Positions 41,704 through 49,450 of a stretch of 53,175 bases of DNA are shown here, piece by piece. The DNA comes from an uncultured Bacteroidota bacterium. GTDB taxonomy: Bacteria > Bacteroidota > Rhodothermia > Rhodothermales > Salinibacteraceae. The notes beneath the pieces were generated by a model. It did not search any database. It worked only from the letters and a program-made list of their open reading frames with translations, and had not been told where the DNA came from. Every line of letters starts with the position of its first letter. The stretch's first letter is position 1. The position numbers and the translations under genes are program-made. The stretch is taken from the NCBI GenBank assembly GCA_913055845.1, contig CAJXKO010000010.1, positions 1-53,175 of the forward strand, in the 5' to 3' direction.

Positions 41704-43299
41704 CTATTCTTGGGGCCGGGCCGTTGAAGAGCTGGAATCGGCAGGGGGCGCACTGGCGCGGCTCGTGAGCTCGCGGACACACCGGAAGCCAACGTCCACC
41801 GACGCCTGGTCCTTCGGCTGCGCGTCGCGTACCCCCACGCCGATGAAGTGGGCGGTAGAATTCCAGGCGCCGCCCCGTACGATCCGGCGCGGCTCGTCCT
41901 CGTCGGTGTGGTAGGGATTGAAGTCTGAAAGGTCGTCGTAGAGCGGAGTGTAGGCGTCTCGGGTCCACTCTGCGACGTTGCCCGACATGTTGTAGAGATG
42001 CCACTGGTTTTGCCGCATGGTGTCCACCGGTGCGGTGAACGCGTAGCCATCGATGGAGTAGCCCTCCGAGGGTTTGAAGTTGGCGAGGTACTGTCCCTCC
42101 TGGTCGCGGGTGCCGAGCCCATTCCAGGGGTAGACCCGTCCTGTGTGGCCGGCTCGCGCGGCGTACTCCCACTCCGCCTCCGTCGGCAGGCGCATGTTCT
42201 GGGCCTTGCAGTAAGCTTGGGCCTCGCTCCAGGTGACGGCCACGACCGGATATTCTGCGTAGCGCTCACTACGGAAGTAGGTGTCCCAGCTTTCCTGCGT
42301 GCGTGCCTTATTCCACGCCGTAGAGTCGGGCAGCCGCTCCTTGCGCTTCTCCGGCGAGAGCTGGCTGAGGTACTCGCGGTACTCGGCGTTGGTGACTTCG
42401 TACTGATCGAGGTAAAATGCACTGACCGTCACCCGCTTCCGTCCTGCGTTCTGGATGGAGAGGGGGTCCTCGTCGGTAAGCCCCATGATGAAGGTCCCGC
42501 TGGGGATGCGTACCGCTTCCTCAAAGCGCGAGGTATCGGCAGTCGCGCCCCGGGACGTCATCGCGCTGATCTTGGTCGGCTCCGTACGCGACGGGAGCGG
42601 GGAAGGAGTCGGGGGCGCTGTCGATTCCGCGTCCGACGAGCCGCCAAAATTGACCCTCACGCCAAAGCCTAGCAGTTGGTTCAGCGAATCGAAGGGCCCG
42701 GTGGTGCTTCCGTTGGGGGCGTCGGCGCTCCCGTCAATTGCATCGTCCGGATACGTAAAGTTGAATCGCGACTCGACAAAAAATGAGACCGAACGATCGA
42801 TCGGGACACTCACGCCTCCGCCTACGGTCGGACCGTATCCGGTTTTCAGGCCGCTGAAGGTAACGTTAGCGCCCACGTCGGCGTAGGGGGAGACCGACCA
42901 GCTCGGGATGTCAAACGTGTAGCGCCCCATGAGTTGAAGGGTGTACCGGTAGGAGTCCTTGAGCCCGGTATCCCCGGCGTATCCCACAATTGGATAATTC
43001 CCAACCTGTAGACCTAGAACGACTGCCTTGGACGAGGAAAACTGGTAACCTAGTTCGCTGGTGTTCGTGAACGGGAATCCCGTGCCCCGAACGAAATCCT
43101 GAAAGTCGAGGGGATGCCCGACATTCTGCGCGGGAAAGTCGCCGGTATAGTCCGAGAATCCAATTCCGATCTTGGCGAAAAACGGGTCCTGTACCTCCTG
43201 CGATTGGGCGAGAGAAGAGGTGGGGCTGAACAGGAGGACCACCAGCCCAGGAATCATCCAACCGAAGAGTACACGCCGTAGGGTGGAGTCAGTAGGCAC
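41704..43299 (-). CDS. gldK: GldK-like FGE-domain protein with N-terminal beta-barrel-like domain
   Basis: 531 residues. A signal peptide (PGLVVLLFSPTSSLAQS) without any lipobox cysteine is followed by an outer-membrane-barrel-like region at 39-220 (FFAKIGIGFSDYTGDF, YRYTLQLMGRYTF, YADVGANVTFSGLKTGYG, FFVESRFNFTYPD, LLGFGVRVNFGG). A Pro/Ser linker (221-258) leads to a formylglycine-generating-enzyme-like domain at 262-510 of the GldK/PorK type: KRVTVSAFYLDQYEVTNAEYREYL, PVVAVTWSEAQAYC, LPTEAEWEYAAR, NMSGNVAEWTRDAY, DFNPYHTDEDEPRRIVRGGAWN and VGFRCV. The FGE catalytic cysteine pair is absent, as in other GldK. Known GldK proteins are outer-membrane lipoproteins; here the barrel may replace the lipid anchor. 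First gene of gldKLMN. Confidence 0.88.
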   Translation of the reverse strand: MPTDSTLRRVLFGWMIPGLVVLLFSPTSSLAQSQEVQDPFFAKIGIGFSDYTGDFPAQNVGHPLDFQDFVRGTGFPFTNTSELGYQFSSSKAVVLGLQVGNYPIVGYAGDTGLKDSYRYTLQLMGRYTFDIPSWSVSPYADVGANVTFSGLKTGYGPTVGGGVSVPIDRSVSFFVESRFNFTYPDDAIDGSADAPNGSTTGPFDSLNQLLGFGVRVNFGGSSDAESTAPPTPSPLPSRTEPTKISAMTSRGATADTSRFEEAVRIPSGTFIMGLTDEDPLSIQNAGRKRVTVSAFYLDQYEVTNAEYREYLSQLSPEKRKERLPDSTAWNKARTQESWDTYFRSERYAEYPVVAVTWSEAQAYCKAQNMRLPTEAEWEYAARAGHTGRVYPWNGLGTRDQEGQYLANFKPSEGYSIDGYAFTAPVDTMRQNQWHLYNMSGNVAEWTRDAYTPLYDDLSDFNPYHTDEDEPRRIVRGGAWNSTAHFIGVGVRDAQPKDQASVDVGFRCVRELTSRASAPPADSSSSTARPQE

Positions 43300-44273
43300 G
43301 CCAGACTAGTATTTTTGGAGAGTGAGGATCACGAGGATGGAAGACTGACTTCGTGACTTTTGGTGGATCAACATCCGTGCCAGTCATGAAAAAGATGACG
43401 TGTCGGGCGATCATGCACGGGGGGCGGGACAATGTTCTGGGGGACGGCCTTCACGTCTGTACTCCTCGTATGGACCGAAGGAGGGTCGACAGGGGCTCAA
43501 CGACAGTAGGAGAGGCCTGCGTACCAGAGGGGCTCTTTCCACTACCGCTGAACGAGGGACATGAACCGCAAACGGCCCACGACCACCGTCATCCAGGGAT
43601 GTGGATGAGGCGCAGCCGTCAAAGGGGCGGTGCAGAGAGTTGCCGGACCGCAACGGTAGGATGCACAATTCACACCGTCGCGGTCCGGTGAAGACTACAC
43701 GCTTGCCCTGACTCCCGGATGCCGTCCAGGCGCTAGGGATGGGCAATCTCTACGCTCCCTGATTCAGGAGAAGGGACCACTGTTTTGGGGCTGAGAAACT
43801 CTCCCAAGAAGATTTGACCCGGACAAGGGAATTGATCTCCCGACTCTTCCGGGCACTCGCGGGACTGACTGGATTTTTGGGAGCGGTCCCCAAGCATGCG
43901 GTTGGGGATGGGACCTGGTTCCCGAGGGGAATCGCACGAGGCGAGCGGGTGGGCAAACGTGAGCCAGACAATCGGGGCGTTCGGGAGCTTGTGGGGCCTA
44001 CGGAGGCGGGGGCGATTCCAGAATTGTGGGACGGACTTCTGGTCCGTCCTGGTGGTTGGAGCAACCCCAAAGAAGCCATCGGGGACTGCATCGATCATTC
44101 GGAGCCCCTATGATCCTTGCAGGCGGGGGGAGGGGACGGTGCACAGAGCGGCCCTCAGGGACGCGACTCGTTGTGGAGATGCTAATGCTCGTGCCCCGAT
44201 ACGGCCCCCACGTTGGAGAAGGGGCGGTCCGGGAGGCCGCACGCCTCGCATGCGCACCGTATCTGCTGGTCGC
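43300..44273. other. Unexplained 974-bp gap upstream of gldK
   Basis: No protein-like gene was found, though several frames of 90-120 codons are open on both strands because of the high GC. Two strong hairpins are present: a 15-nt inverted repeat at 43643-43688, and GGACGGAC/GTCCGTCC at 44029-44049 with a 5-nt loop. The stretch 43780-44110 is dense in short complementary GC blocks and looks more like a structured RNA or a decayed mobile element than a promoter region. It also must contain the gldK promoter near its left end. Confidence 0.5.
43643..43688. repeat. 15-nt inverted repeat upstream of gldK
   Basis: CCGGACCGCAACGGT (43643-43657) and ACCGTCGCGGTCCGG (43674-43688) are complementary except for one A-C mismatch, with a 16-nt spacer. 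There is no T run on either side, so it is not an intrinsic terminator. It could be an operator, an RNA stem or the end of an element. Confidence 0.75.
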
Positions 44274-44762
44274 CTACATAGGATACTGGCCCGTGATAAA
44301 GTTGCGGAGCTGCAGAGCTTCCGACTTGGCCGCCTCCGAGATTTGCTTCGCGCAGTCCCGCATCGAGATGATGTCAGTGAGCTCATCGTCCTTGTCGACC
44401 ACCGGAAGGTGACGGCACTCGATTTCCGTCATCAGATCCAGGCACTTCTCAAGTTGCGTCTCGGGGGTCACCGTAACCACATCGTGGGTCATCACCTTCT
44501 GCACCTCCGTCTCCTCCGAGCGGCGTCCCTCCAGCACAAGGTTGCGCATGTAGTCACGCTCCGTAAAAATGCCGGCGATGTCGTCCTCATCCATCACCAA
44601 GATGGACCCAAAGTCGTGGTCCGCCATGCGATCGATGCAGTCGTACACCGTTGTGGTCGGCGCTGCGCTGAGGACATCAGTGTCCTCGGTGAGCGTTCCT
44701 TTCGTGCGGAGAACATCCTTCACGCGGGTGTCGACAAGTTCTTCGCGGGTATCCATTGGCAT
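44274..44762 (-). CDS. CBS-domain pair protein
   Basis: 162 residues from the ATG at 44762; the frame continues to 44951 but the extra N-terminal residues are not conserved. It consists almost only of two CBS motifs: about 18-80 (VKDVLRTKG, TVYDCIDRMADHDFGSILVMD, IAGIFTERDYMRNLV) and about 88-145 (VQKVMTHDVVTVTPETQLEKC, HLPVVDKDDELTDIISMRD). Stand-alone CBS pairs bind adenine nucleotides or SAM as regulatory modules. A short helix (AKQISEAAKSEALQLRNFI) ends the chain. No enzyme partner is encoded next to it. Confidence 0.92.
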   Translation of the reverse strand: MPMDTREELVDTRVKDVLRTKGTLTEDTDVLSAAPTTTVYDCIDRMADHDFGSILVMDEDDIAGIFTERDYMRNLVLEGRRSEETEVQKVMTHDVVTVTPETQLEKCLDLMTEIECRHLPVVDKDDELTDIISMRDCAKQISEAAKSEALQLRNFITGQYPM

Positions 44763-45058
44763 GGTTGAGGTTGATCGAAGAGAAGCGGCGGGCAAACTGC
44801 AGGGAGGGTGTAGTGCTGAGTGGTTCTGAGTGTAGCCTCTCCTTGGTCGCGAGGGAACGATTCCTCTATCATGCACCGTTTTCGACTCGCCCTGTACGCG
44901 CGTTCCCTGCCTCGCCAAGACGTAACGTCTCCTTGACGCTTTTCGGGACAATGGACAATTCGTACAAGAACACGGATCGGACGCCTGTCATGATGTGTGG
45001 CAGCTACCTGTGGATTCTGAACTGCGGGGATGAAGAGTGACCGACGCGCCAGCGTCGG

Positions 45059-45721
45059 ATGCACCTGTGCAAAACAGTTGACCGACTGAACGAGCCCGAC
45101 GTGGAAGACTGGTGGAATCGAGTTCGGTATCGGGGCTACGCGCCCGTCTACGACTGGCTGGCATGGCCGATGGAACGGGGCCGGCGGCGGACGATCGAAT
45201 GGCTGGCTCCCACCCCGAAAGAGCGGATCTTGCTAGTTGGGTGTGGGACAGGCGCAGATCTTCCGTATCTTCCCCGGGCGGCCCCTGTCACCATGATCGA
45301 TGCGGTGCCTGCAATGGTGCGCCGAGCGTCCGCCCGGGCCGTGCAGCTCGGTCGGTCGGCAGATGTGCATGTGGGTGATGCCCGAGCGCTCCCGTTCGGG
45401 GCGGACACCTACGATCTCGTGCTGCTCCACCTTTTTCTCTCGGTCGTTTCGGACCCCGTTGCTGTTCTGCACGAAACCGCCCGCGTGCTGGCGGCGGACG
45501 GTCGTGTGTCGATCTATGATAAGTTCGTTCCCGAGGGTGAAGCACCGTCCAGAATTCGCCGTGCGCTCAATCCCGTGGCGCGTGTGTTGGTCTCCGATTT
45601 CACTCGGCGCTTGGAGCCGTTGCTTGCCGAGGCCCATTTCGAGAAGGTAGCCCACCGCCGCGCTGGCCTGTGGGGGCTCTACACCGCTACCATCGCCCGA
45701 CCAGCGGGAGACACTGGTTGA
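45059..45721 (+). CDS. Class I SAM-dependent methyltransferase
   Basis: 220 residues. A Rossmann-fold methyltransferase of the UbiE/Methyltransf_11 type: motif I is ILLVGCGTGADLPYL, motif II/acidic loop VTMIDAVPAMVRRA, then VHVGDARALPFGADTYDLVLLHLFL and a late VLAADGRVSIYDKFVP. The N-terminal helix (YAPVYDWLAWPMERGRRRTIEWL) resembles phosphatidylethanolamine N-methyltransferase and related lipid/quinone methyltransferases, but the substrate cannot be told. The 337 bp before it (after the CBS gene start) form a divergent promoter region with nothing else seen. Confidence 0.9.
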   Translation: MHLCKTVDRLNEPDVEDWWNRVRYRGYAPVYDWLAWPMERGRRRTIEWLAPTPKERILLVGCGTGADLPYLPRAAPVTMIDAVPAMVRRASARAVQLGRSADVHVGDARALPFGADTYDLVLLHLFLSVVSDPVAVLHETARVLAADGRVSIYDKFVPEGEAPSRIRRALNPVARVLVSDFTRRLEPLLAEAHFEKVAHRRAGLWGLYTATIARPAGDTG

Positions 45722-45771
45722 GGATGGACCCAACGCTCAGGTTAGTTTCTAGAACAATAGATTGACCAGGC

Positions 45772-45808
45772 AAAAACCCCCGGCCGGACCGAGCGGCCCA
45801 GCCGGGGG
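45772..45808 (-). terminator. Rho-independent terminator of hsp20 copy 2
   Basis: On the minus strand the arms GCCGGGGG's complement CCCCCGGC (45801-45808) and GCCGGGGG (45777-45784) form an 8-bp stem followed by TTTTTG. It lies about 85 bp after the stop of the hsp20 gene at 45894 and also separates it from the convergent methyltransferase gene. Confidence 0.8.
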
Positions 45809-45893
45809 CACGAAGCCGCACCCGATCACAACCGACGGTATGTGGAGACCACTGTCTGCGGGCCCCACGGATCGGGTGCACGAGGTGACCAGT

Positions 45894-46331
45894 CTACTGG
45901 ATCTCAATTTGACGGCGCATGCTCTCCTCCGTCTTCGGAATGGTGATTGTCAGTACGCCGTCCTTATAGGTGGCCTCAATGTGGTCAGCGTCCACGGCGT
46001 CCGGAAGCGTGAAGGTGCGGTGGAAGGTGCCGAAGGCGCGCTCCACCCGGACGAACTCCTCACCCTCGTCCGTTCGTTCGCTGGACCGGTCACCGCTTAC
46101 GGTCAGCGTGCGGTCCTGAAGGTTAATGGTGATGTCCTCCTTCGTCATGCCCGGCACGTCAAGGCGTAGCCGAAAGTCATCGTCCGTTTCCACCATGTCG
46201 GTGCGCGGCGACCACACCGCGGAGGGGCTTCCGTCGCTGGAACGATTGAAGAACTGGTCGAAGAGACTGTCCACTTCGCGTTGCAGGGTCCGAAGCGTGC
46301 GATTGGGCGTTCGACGTGTCATCTGCGTCAT
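45894..46331 (-). CDS. Small heat-shock protein, Hsp20/alpha-crystallin family (copy 2)
   Basis: 145 residues from the ATG at 46331. The frame also allows GTG at 46340, but a GAGG ribosome site at 46340-46343 overlaps that GTG and sits eight bases before the ATG, so the ATG is preferred. An N-terminal arm (RTLQREVDSLFDQFFNRSS) is followed by the alpha-crystallin domain (RTDMVETDDDFRLRLDVPGM, LTVSGDRS, FVRVERAFGTFHRTFTLP, YKDGVLTITIPK) and a terminal RQIEIQ. It shares this plan with copy 1 at 8698-9144, and both are single genes with their own terminators. An inverted repeat lies just upstream. Confidence 0.95.
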   Translation of the reverse strand: MTQMTRRTPNRTLRTLQREVDSLFDQFFNRSSDGSPSAVWSPRTDMVETDDDFRLRLDVPGMTKEDITINLQDRTLTVSGDRSSERTDEGEEFVRVERAFGTFHRTFTLPDAVDADHIEATYKDGVLTITIPKTEESMRRQIEIQ

Positions 46332-46353
46332 ACGTATCACCTCGAATGTTGGT

Positions 46354-46376
46354 CTTGTTCAACTCTGATGAACAGG
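46354..46376 (-). promoter_or_regulatory. Inverted repeat in the hsp20 (copy 2) leader
   Basis: TGTTCA (46356-46361) and TGAACA (46369-46374) with a 7-nt spacer, extendable to eight pairs with one G-T. It lies 11 bases upstream of the hsp20 ribosome site. The arm-N7-arm geometry recalls the HAIR operator of HspR, but the sequence differs. It could be a repressor site or an mRNA hairpin. It is absent upstream of hsp20 copy 1. Confidence 0.4.
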
Positions 46377-46491
46377 TCAGCGACAACACACAAGGCAGGG
46401 GGTTGGGCATCTGTGACGCCCGATGCGTCCATGTTCACCCGCTTCAACAATCAATGGCCGTACCACTCCCAATCGATGGCCGTAGACCCCG

Positions 46492-46517
46492 AAAAGCCGG
46501 CAGGGCGTTCTGCCGGC
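46492..46517 (-). terminator. Orphan terminator-like hairpin on the minus strand
   Basis: GCCGGCAG (46496-46503) and CTGCCGGC (46510-46517) form an 8-bp perfect stem with a 6-nt loop. Read on the minus strand the stem is followed by TTTTC. No minus-strand gene ends here, because the region to the right is the plus-strand photolyase gene, so it may end a short antisense or leader RNA, or be incidental. Confidence 0.45.
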
Positions 46518-46666
46518 CCGACAGAGCCGGGCTGTAGATTTGACACGCTCGATAGGGTGGGGCGTCGCCTCCGCGATCTTTCAGAACGAACACGATTCGG
46601 ACGAATCGGACGGGGCTGCGCTCGGTACGTGACGGCAAGTAGATTCCGGACGAAAGGTCCCCTTCC

Positions 46667-48148
46667 ATGCCCACGTCCACCCAGATCGTCTGGTACAAGC
46701 GTGACCTCCGGGTGGGCGATCATCGTCCGCTTGCCGAGGCCGCTGACCGGGGTCCGGTGCTGCCCCTGTACGTGGCGGAGCCGTCCATCGCGGCGGGGGA
46801 CGACTACCGGCCGCGCCACTGGACGCTCATCCGAGAGGCCCTCATCGAACTCCGGGCCCGCCTGGCGAACCGGGGGCAGCCGCTCGTGGTGCGGTGTGGC
46901 GAGATGCCGGAGGTGCTGGAGGGCATTCGGGAGCAGGTGGGCCCGATTCGGCTGTGGGCCCACGAGGAGACAGGCAACCAGCTTACGTTCGAGCGGGATC
47001 GGCGCGTCCGCGAGTGGGCCGACGAGCACGGGGTGCCCTTTACGGAGGTGCCGAGTCGGGGGGTAATTCGGGGGCCGCACGATCGAGACAACTGGGCGGA
47101 ACAGTGGGAGGCCTACATGGACCGGCCCCTCGTCTATCCCCCCGACGCGTTGACGCCGGTCGACGGCATCGAGCCCGGCCCTCTGCCGTCCCACGCCGAC
47201 CTCGGACTCCGGCCGTCCACCGCTGCCCTCCAGCAGATTGGGGAGGCGGAAGCACACCGCACCCTTCAGTCGTTTTTCCAGGATCGGGGGGAGACCTACC
47301 GCCGCGCCATGTCGCGGCCCGGCCCCGCGACCACGGAATGCTCGCGGATCTCGGTGCACCTGGCCTACGGCACCATCAGCCTCCGGCGTGTGGTGCACGA
47401 GCTTCGACAACGGCAGGACGAGTTGCGTGGGGCACGGGGGGAGGCGGCCACGGCCCGGCGCAAGGCGCTCGATAGCTTCGACAGCCGCCTCCACTGGCAC
47501 AGCCACTTCACACAAAAGCTGGAGGATGCCCCTCGCATCGAGAAAGAAAGCTACATCCCGGCGTTCGACGCGCTCCGTGCCGACGACTGGGACCCGGCAC
47601 TCTACGAGGCCTGGCTCCACGGTCGCACCGGCTTTCCCATGGTCGACGCGTGCATGCGCCGCCTCCGGGCCACCGGTTGGCTCAACTTCCGCATGCGGGC
47701 GATGCTCTGCTCGTTTGCGGCCTACGACTGCTGGCTCGACTGGCGCCGCTTTGCGCCCGCCTACGGCGGCCTCATGGCCGACTACGTGCCCGGCATCCAT
47801 TACCCCCAGGTGCAGATGCAGTCCGGCACCACGGGCATCAATCGCGTCCGCATTTACAATCCGGTGAAGCAGGGGCGGGAGCAGGACCCGGACGGCACGT
47901 TTATCCGCCGGTGGGTGCCCGAGCTGTCTTATCTTGAGACGACCGCCTACGTCCACGCGCCCTGGAAGATGTCGCCAATCGAACAGCAGGCCGCCGGATG
48001 CGTGATCGGCGAGGACTATCCGGCGCGGGTCGTGGATCACAACGAGGCCTACCATCACGCCCAGGACACCATCCACGAGTACCGGCAGCGGCCCGAGATC
48101 CAGGCGCAGGCCGACGTGATCCTGGAGCGGCACGGCAGCCGGGCCTGA
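46667..48148 (+). CDS. Photolyase/cryptochrome family flavoprotein
   Basis: 493 residues. The N-terminal photolyase alpha/beta domain (IVWYKRDLRVGDHRPLAEA) is followed by the all-helical FAD domain: ECSRISVHLAYGTISLRRVV, SRLHWHSHFTQKLED, GRTGFPMVDACMRRLRATGWL, NFRMRAMLCSFAAYDCW and RIYNPVKQGREQDPDGTFI followed by RRWVPEL. Photolyases use light to split pyrimidine dimers; cryptochromes are related photoreceptors. Aligning back from RIYNP, the segment that in E. coli photolyase reads NNGGWQW near the FAD ring is here GIHYPQVQ, so the usual Asn and Trp at that place are missing. Repair activity is thus likely but not certain, and the subgroup cannot be named from this sequence alone. It is a single gene. 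Confidence 0.92.
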   Translation: MPTSTQIVWYKRDLRVGDHRPLAEAADRGPVLPLYVAEPSIAAGDDYRPRHWTLIREALIELRARLANRGQPLVVRCGEMPEVLEGIREQVGPIRLWAHEETGNQLTFERDRRVREWADEHGVPFTEVPSRGVIRGPHDRDNWAEQWEAYMDRPLVYPPDALTPVDGIEPGPLPSHADLGLRPSTAALQQIGEAEAHRTLQSFFQDRGETYRRAMSRPGPATTECSRISVHLAYGTISLRRVVHELRQRQDELRGARGEAATARRKALDSFDSRLHWHSHFTQKLEDAPRIEKESYIPAFDALRADDWDPALYEAWLHGRTGFPMVDACMRRLRATGWLNFRMRAMLCSFAAYDCWLDWRRFAPAYGGLMADYVPGIHYPQVQMQSGTTGINRVRIYNPVKQGREQDPDGTFIRRWVPELSYLETTAYVHAPWKMSPIEQQAAGCVIGEDYPARVVDHNEAYHHAQDTIHEYRQRPEIQAQADVILERHGSRA

Positions 48149-48386
48149 CGACTCCAGGGCCGGGAAGACCGTGGGTATACCGGGTCATTTTGTCGAGTAC
48201 GGACAAGCTGAAGACCGTGTAACGCCCGGGAACCCGTTGAGCCCCGAAAGATACCGAAAAGCGACGTATCGCTGAGGCCGTTTCCGCCATCCCACTACGA
48301 TGCTTGCTCCCGCGCGAGTGTACTGTTGTTGTATGCAGTCCCCCTGTGCGTGAACCGCGTGGTGAACGGCTGGTGCTGTCGTGTCC

Positions 48387-48414
48387 GCCCACCGGTTCGA
48401 CCGGGGGCTTTTTT
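48387..48414 (+). terminator. Rho-independent terminator upstream of the ATP-grasp gene
   Basis: A nine-pair stem (48387-48396 with 48400-48408, one bulged A) around the loop TCG is followed by six T. It lies 240 bp after the photolyase stop and 36 bp before the ATP-grasp start, so it separates the two units. The 302-bp gap 48149-48450 holds nothing else that I can name, although the long distance leaves room for a structured 3' RNA. Confidence 0.85.
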
Positions 48415-48450
48415 AGTTTGGCTTCCTCCGACGAGTCAGGTATCCCCCCC

Positions 48451-49398
48451 ATGAAAGCCTACATCATTTACGAAAACGAGGATTGGATGCCGCCGCTCCG
48501 CACGGCGCTCGACGACGCCGGCGTGCCGTACGAGGAGTGGTTCGTGAACGACGGCCACTTCGACGTGACGAGCGCGCCGCCCGAGGGCGTTTTTCTGAAC
48601 CGCATGAGTGCGTCCTCCCACACGCGCGGCCACACCCCGGCCGTCGAGCACACGCGCCAGCTGATCGCATGGCTGGAGCGGCACGGGCGTCGCGTCGTGA
48701 ACGGCTCGCGGGCGTTTGAGCTGGAGATTAGCAAGGTGCAGCAGCACGCTGCGCTGCAGCAGGCGGGGCTGCGCACCCCAGCCACACGGGCCGTGGCAGG
48801 GGGCGAGGAGGCACTGCTGAAGGCCGCGCGGGACGTGCCCACCCCGTTCGTGACGAAGCATAACCGGGGCGGGAAGGGCCTTGGGGTGCAGCTCTTTCGG
48901 ACCCACGAGGCCTTCGAGGAAGCGGTGCGAGACGGGGACATCCCCACGCCCCCGGCCCACATCACACTCCTCCAGCAGTTCGTGGAGGCGGCCGAGCCGT
49001 TCATCACGCGCTGTGAGTTCGTGGACGGAGAGTTTCTGTATGCCATCACGTCCGACACCAGCGACGGCTTCGAGCTGTGTCCGGCCGACGCCTGCCGCAC
49101 CGACGAAGACCGCTGCGCCGTGGACGGCGACGACTCGCTCTTTGCCCTGCGCGAGGACGTGCCCGCCGCCCTCATCGACCGCTACAAAGACTTCCTGGCC
49201 CGAGAGCAGATCGACGTGGCTGGCATCGAGTTCATCGAGGACGCCGAGGGGCAGATCTGGACCTACGACATCAACGGCACCACCAACTACTCGCCGGAGG
49301 TGGAGAACAAACACGACCTCAGCGGCATGGCCGCCGTCGCCGACCTCCTGAAGCGCGAACTGGAGGCCGCGGCCACCGCCGAACACGTCCCGTCGTAA
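48451..49398 (+). CDS. RimK-like ATP-grasp ligase
   Basis: 315 residues from the ATG at 48451; the frame is open upstream but runs through the terminator. The N-terminal pre-ATP-grasp part (KAYIIYENEDWMPPLRTAL, then VFLNRMSASSHTRGH) is followed by an ATP-grasp domain: RVVNGSRAFELEISKVQQHA, PFVTKHNRGGKGLGVQLF (the ATP-lysine and Gly-rich loop), LLQQFVEAAEPFITRCEFVDG, and the metal site VAGIEFIEDAEGQIWTYDINGTTNY. RimK/LysX-type enzymes join an amino acid or similar amine to a carboxylate. The gene is 52 bp upstream of an LLM flavoenzyme gene on the same strand, probably one operon. The substrate is unknown. Confidence 0.9.
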   Translation: MKAYIIYENEDWMPPLRTALDDAGVPYEEWFVNDGHFDVTSAPPEGVFLNRMSASSHTRGHTPAVEHTRQLIAWLERHGRRVVNGSRAFELEISKVQQHAALQQAGLRTPATRAVAGGEEALLKAARDVPTPFVTKHNRGGKGLGVQLFRTHEAFEEAVRDGDIPTPPAHITLLQQFVEAAEPFITRCEFVDGEFLYAITSDTSDGFELCPADACRTDEDRCAVDGDDSLFALREDVPAALIDRYKDFLAREQIDVAGIEFIEDAEGQIWTYDINGTTNYSPEVENKHDLSGMAAVADLLKRELEAAATAEHVPS

Positions 49399-49450
49399 CC
49401 TCCCAACCCACGAACTCTCAACCCGCAACCCACCAACCCAAAACGCACGA

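Larger units (their letters stand above)
46341..46666. other. Divergent region between hsp20 (copy 2) and photolyase
   Basis: 326 bases holding the hsp20 promoter and leader (right to left) and the photolyase promoter (left to right). It also contains a terminator-like hairpin on the minus strand at 46492-46517, listed separately. No gene seen; an 84-codon minus-strand frame crosses the hairpin and lacks protein character. Confidence 0.45.

Noticed and set aside
43733-44113. Overlapping 99- to 121-codon frames on both strands before gldK
   Set aside because: Several frames are open at once, which reflects low stop frequency in GC-rich DNA. None shows protein-like composition or a known motif.
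46451-48133. A 560-codon open frame on the minus strand opposite the photolyase gene
   Set aside because: It is a mirror of the GC-rich coding strand. The plus frame has clear photolyase motifs, while the antisense product is rich in Arg, Gly, Val and Pro without any family pattern.
48387-48408. GGTTCGA in a hairpin, resembling a tRNA or tmRNA T-arm
   Set aside because: The flanking bases do not form a five-pair T-stem around a seven-base loop, no acceptor or anticodon stem is found, and a run of six T follows. It is a terminator.
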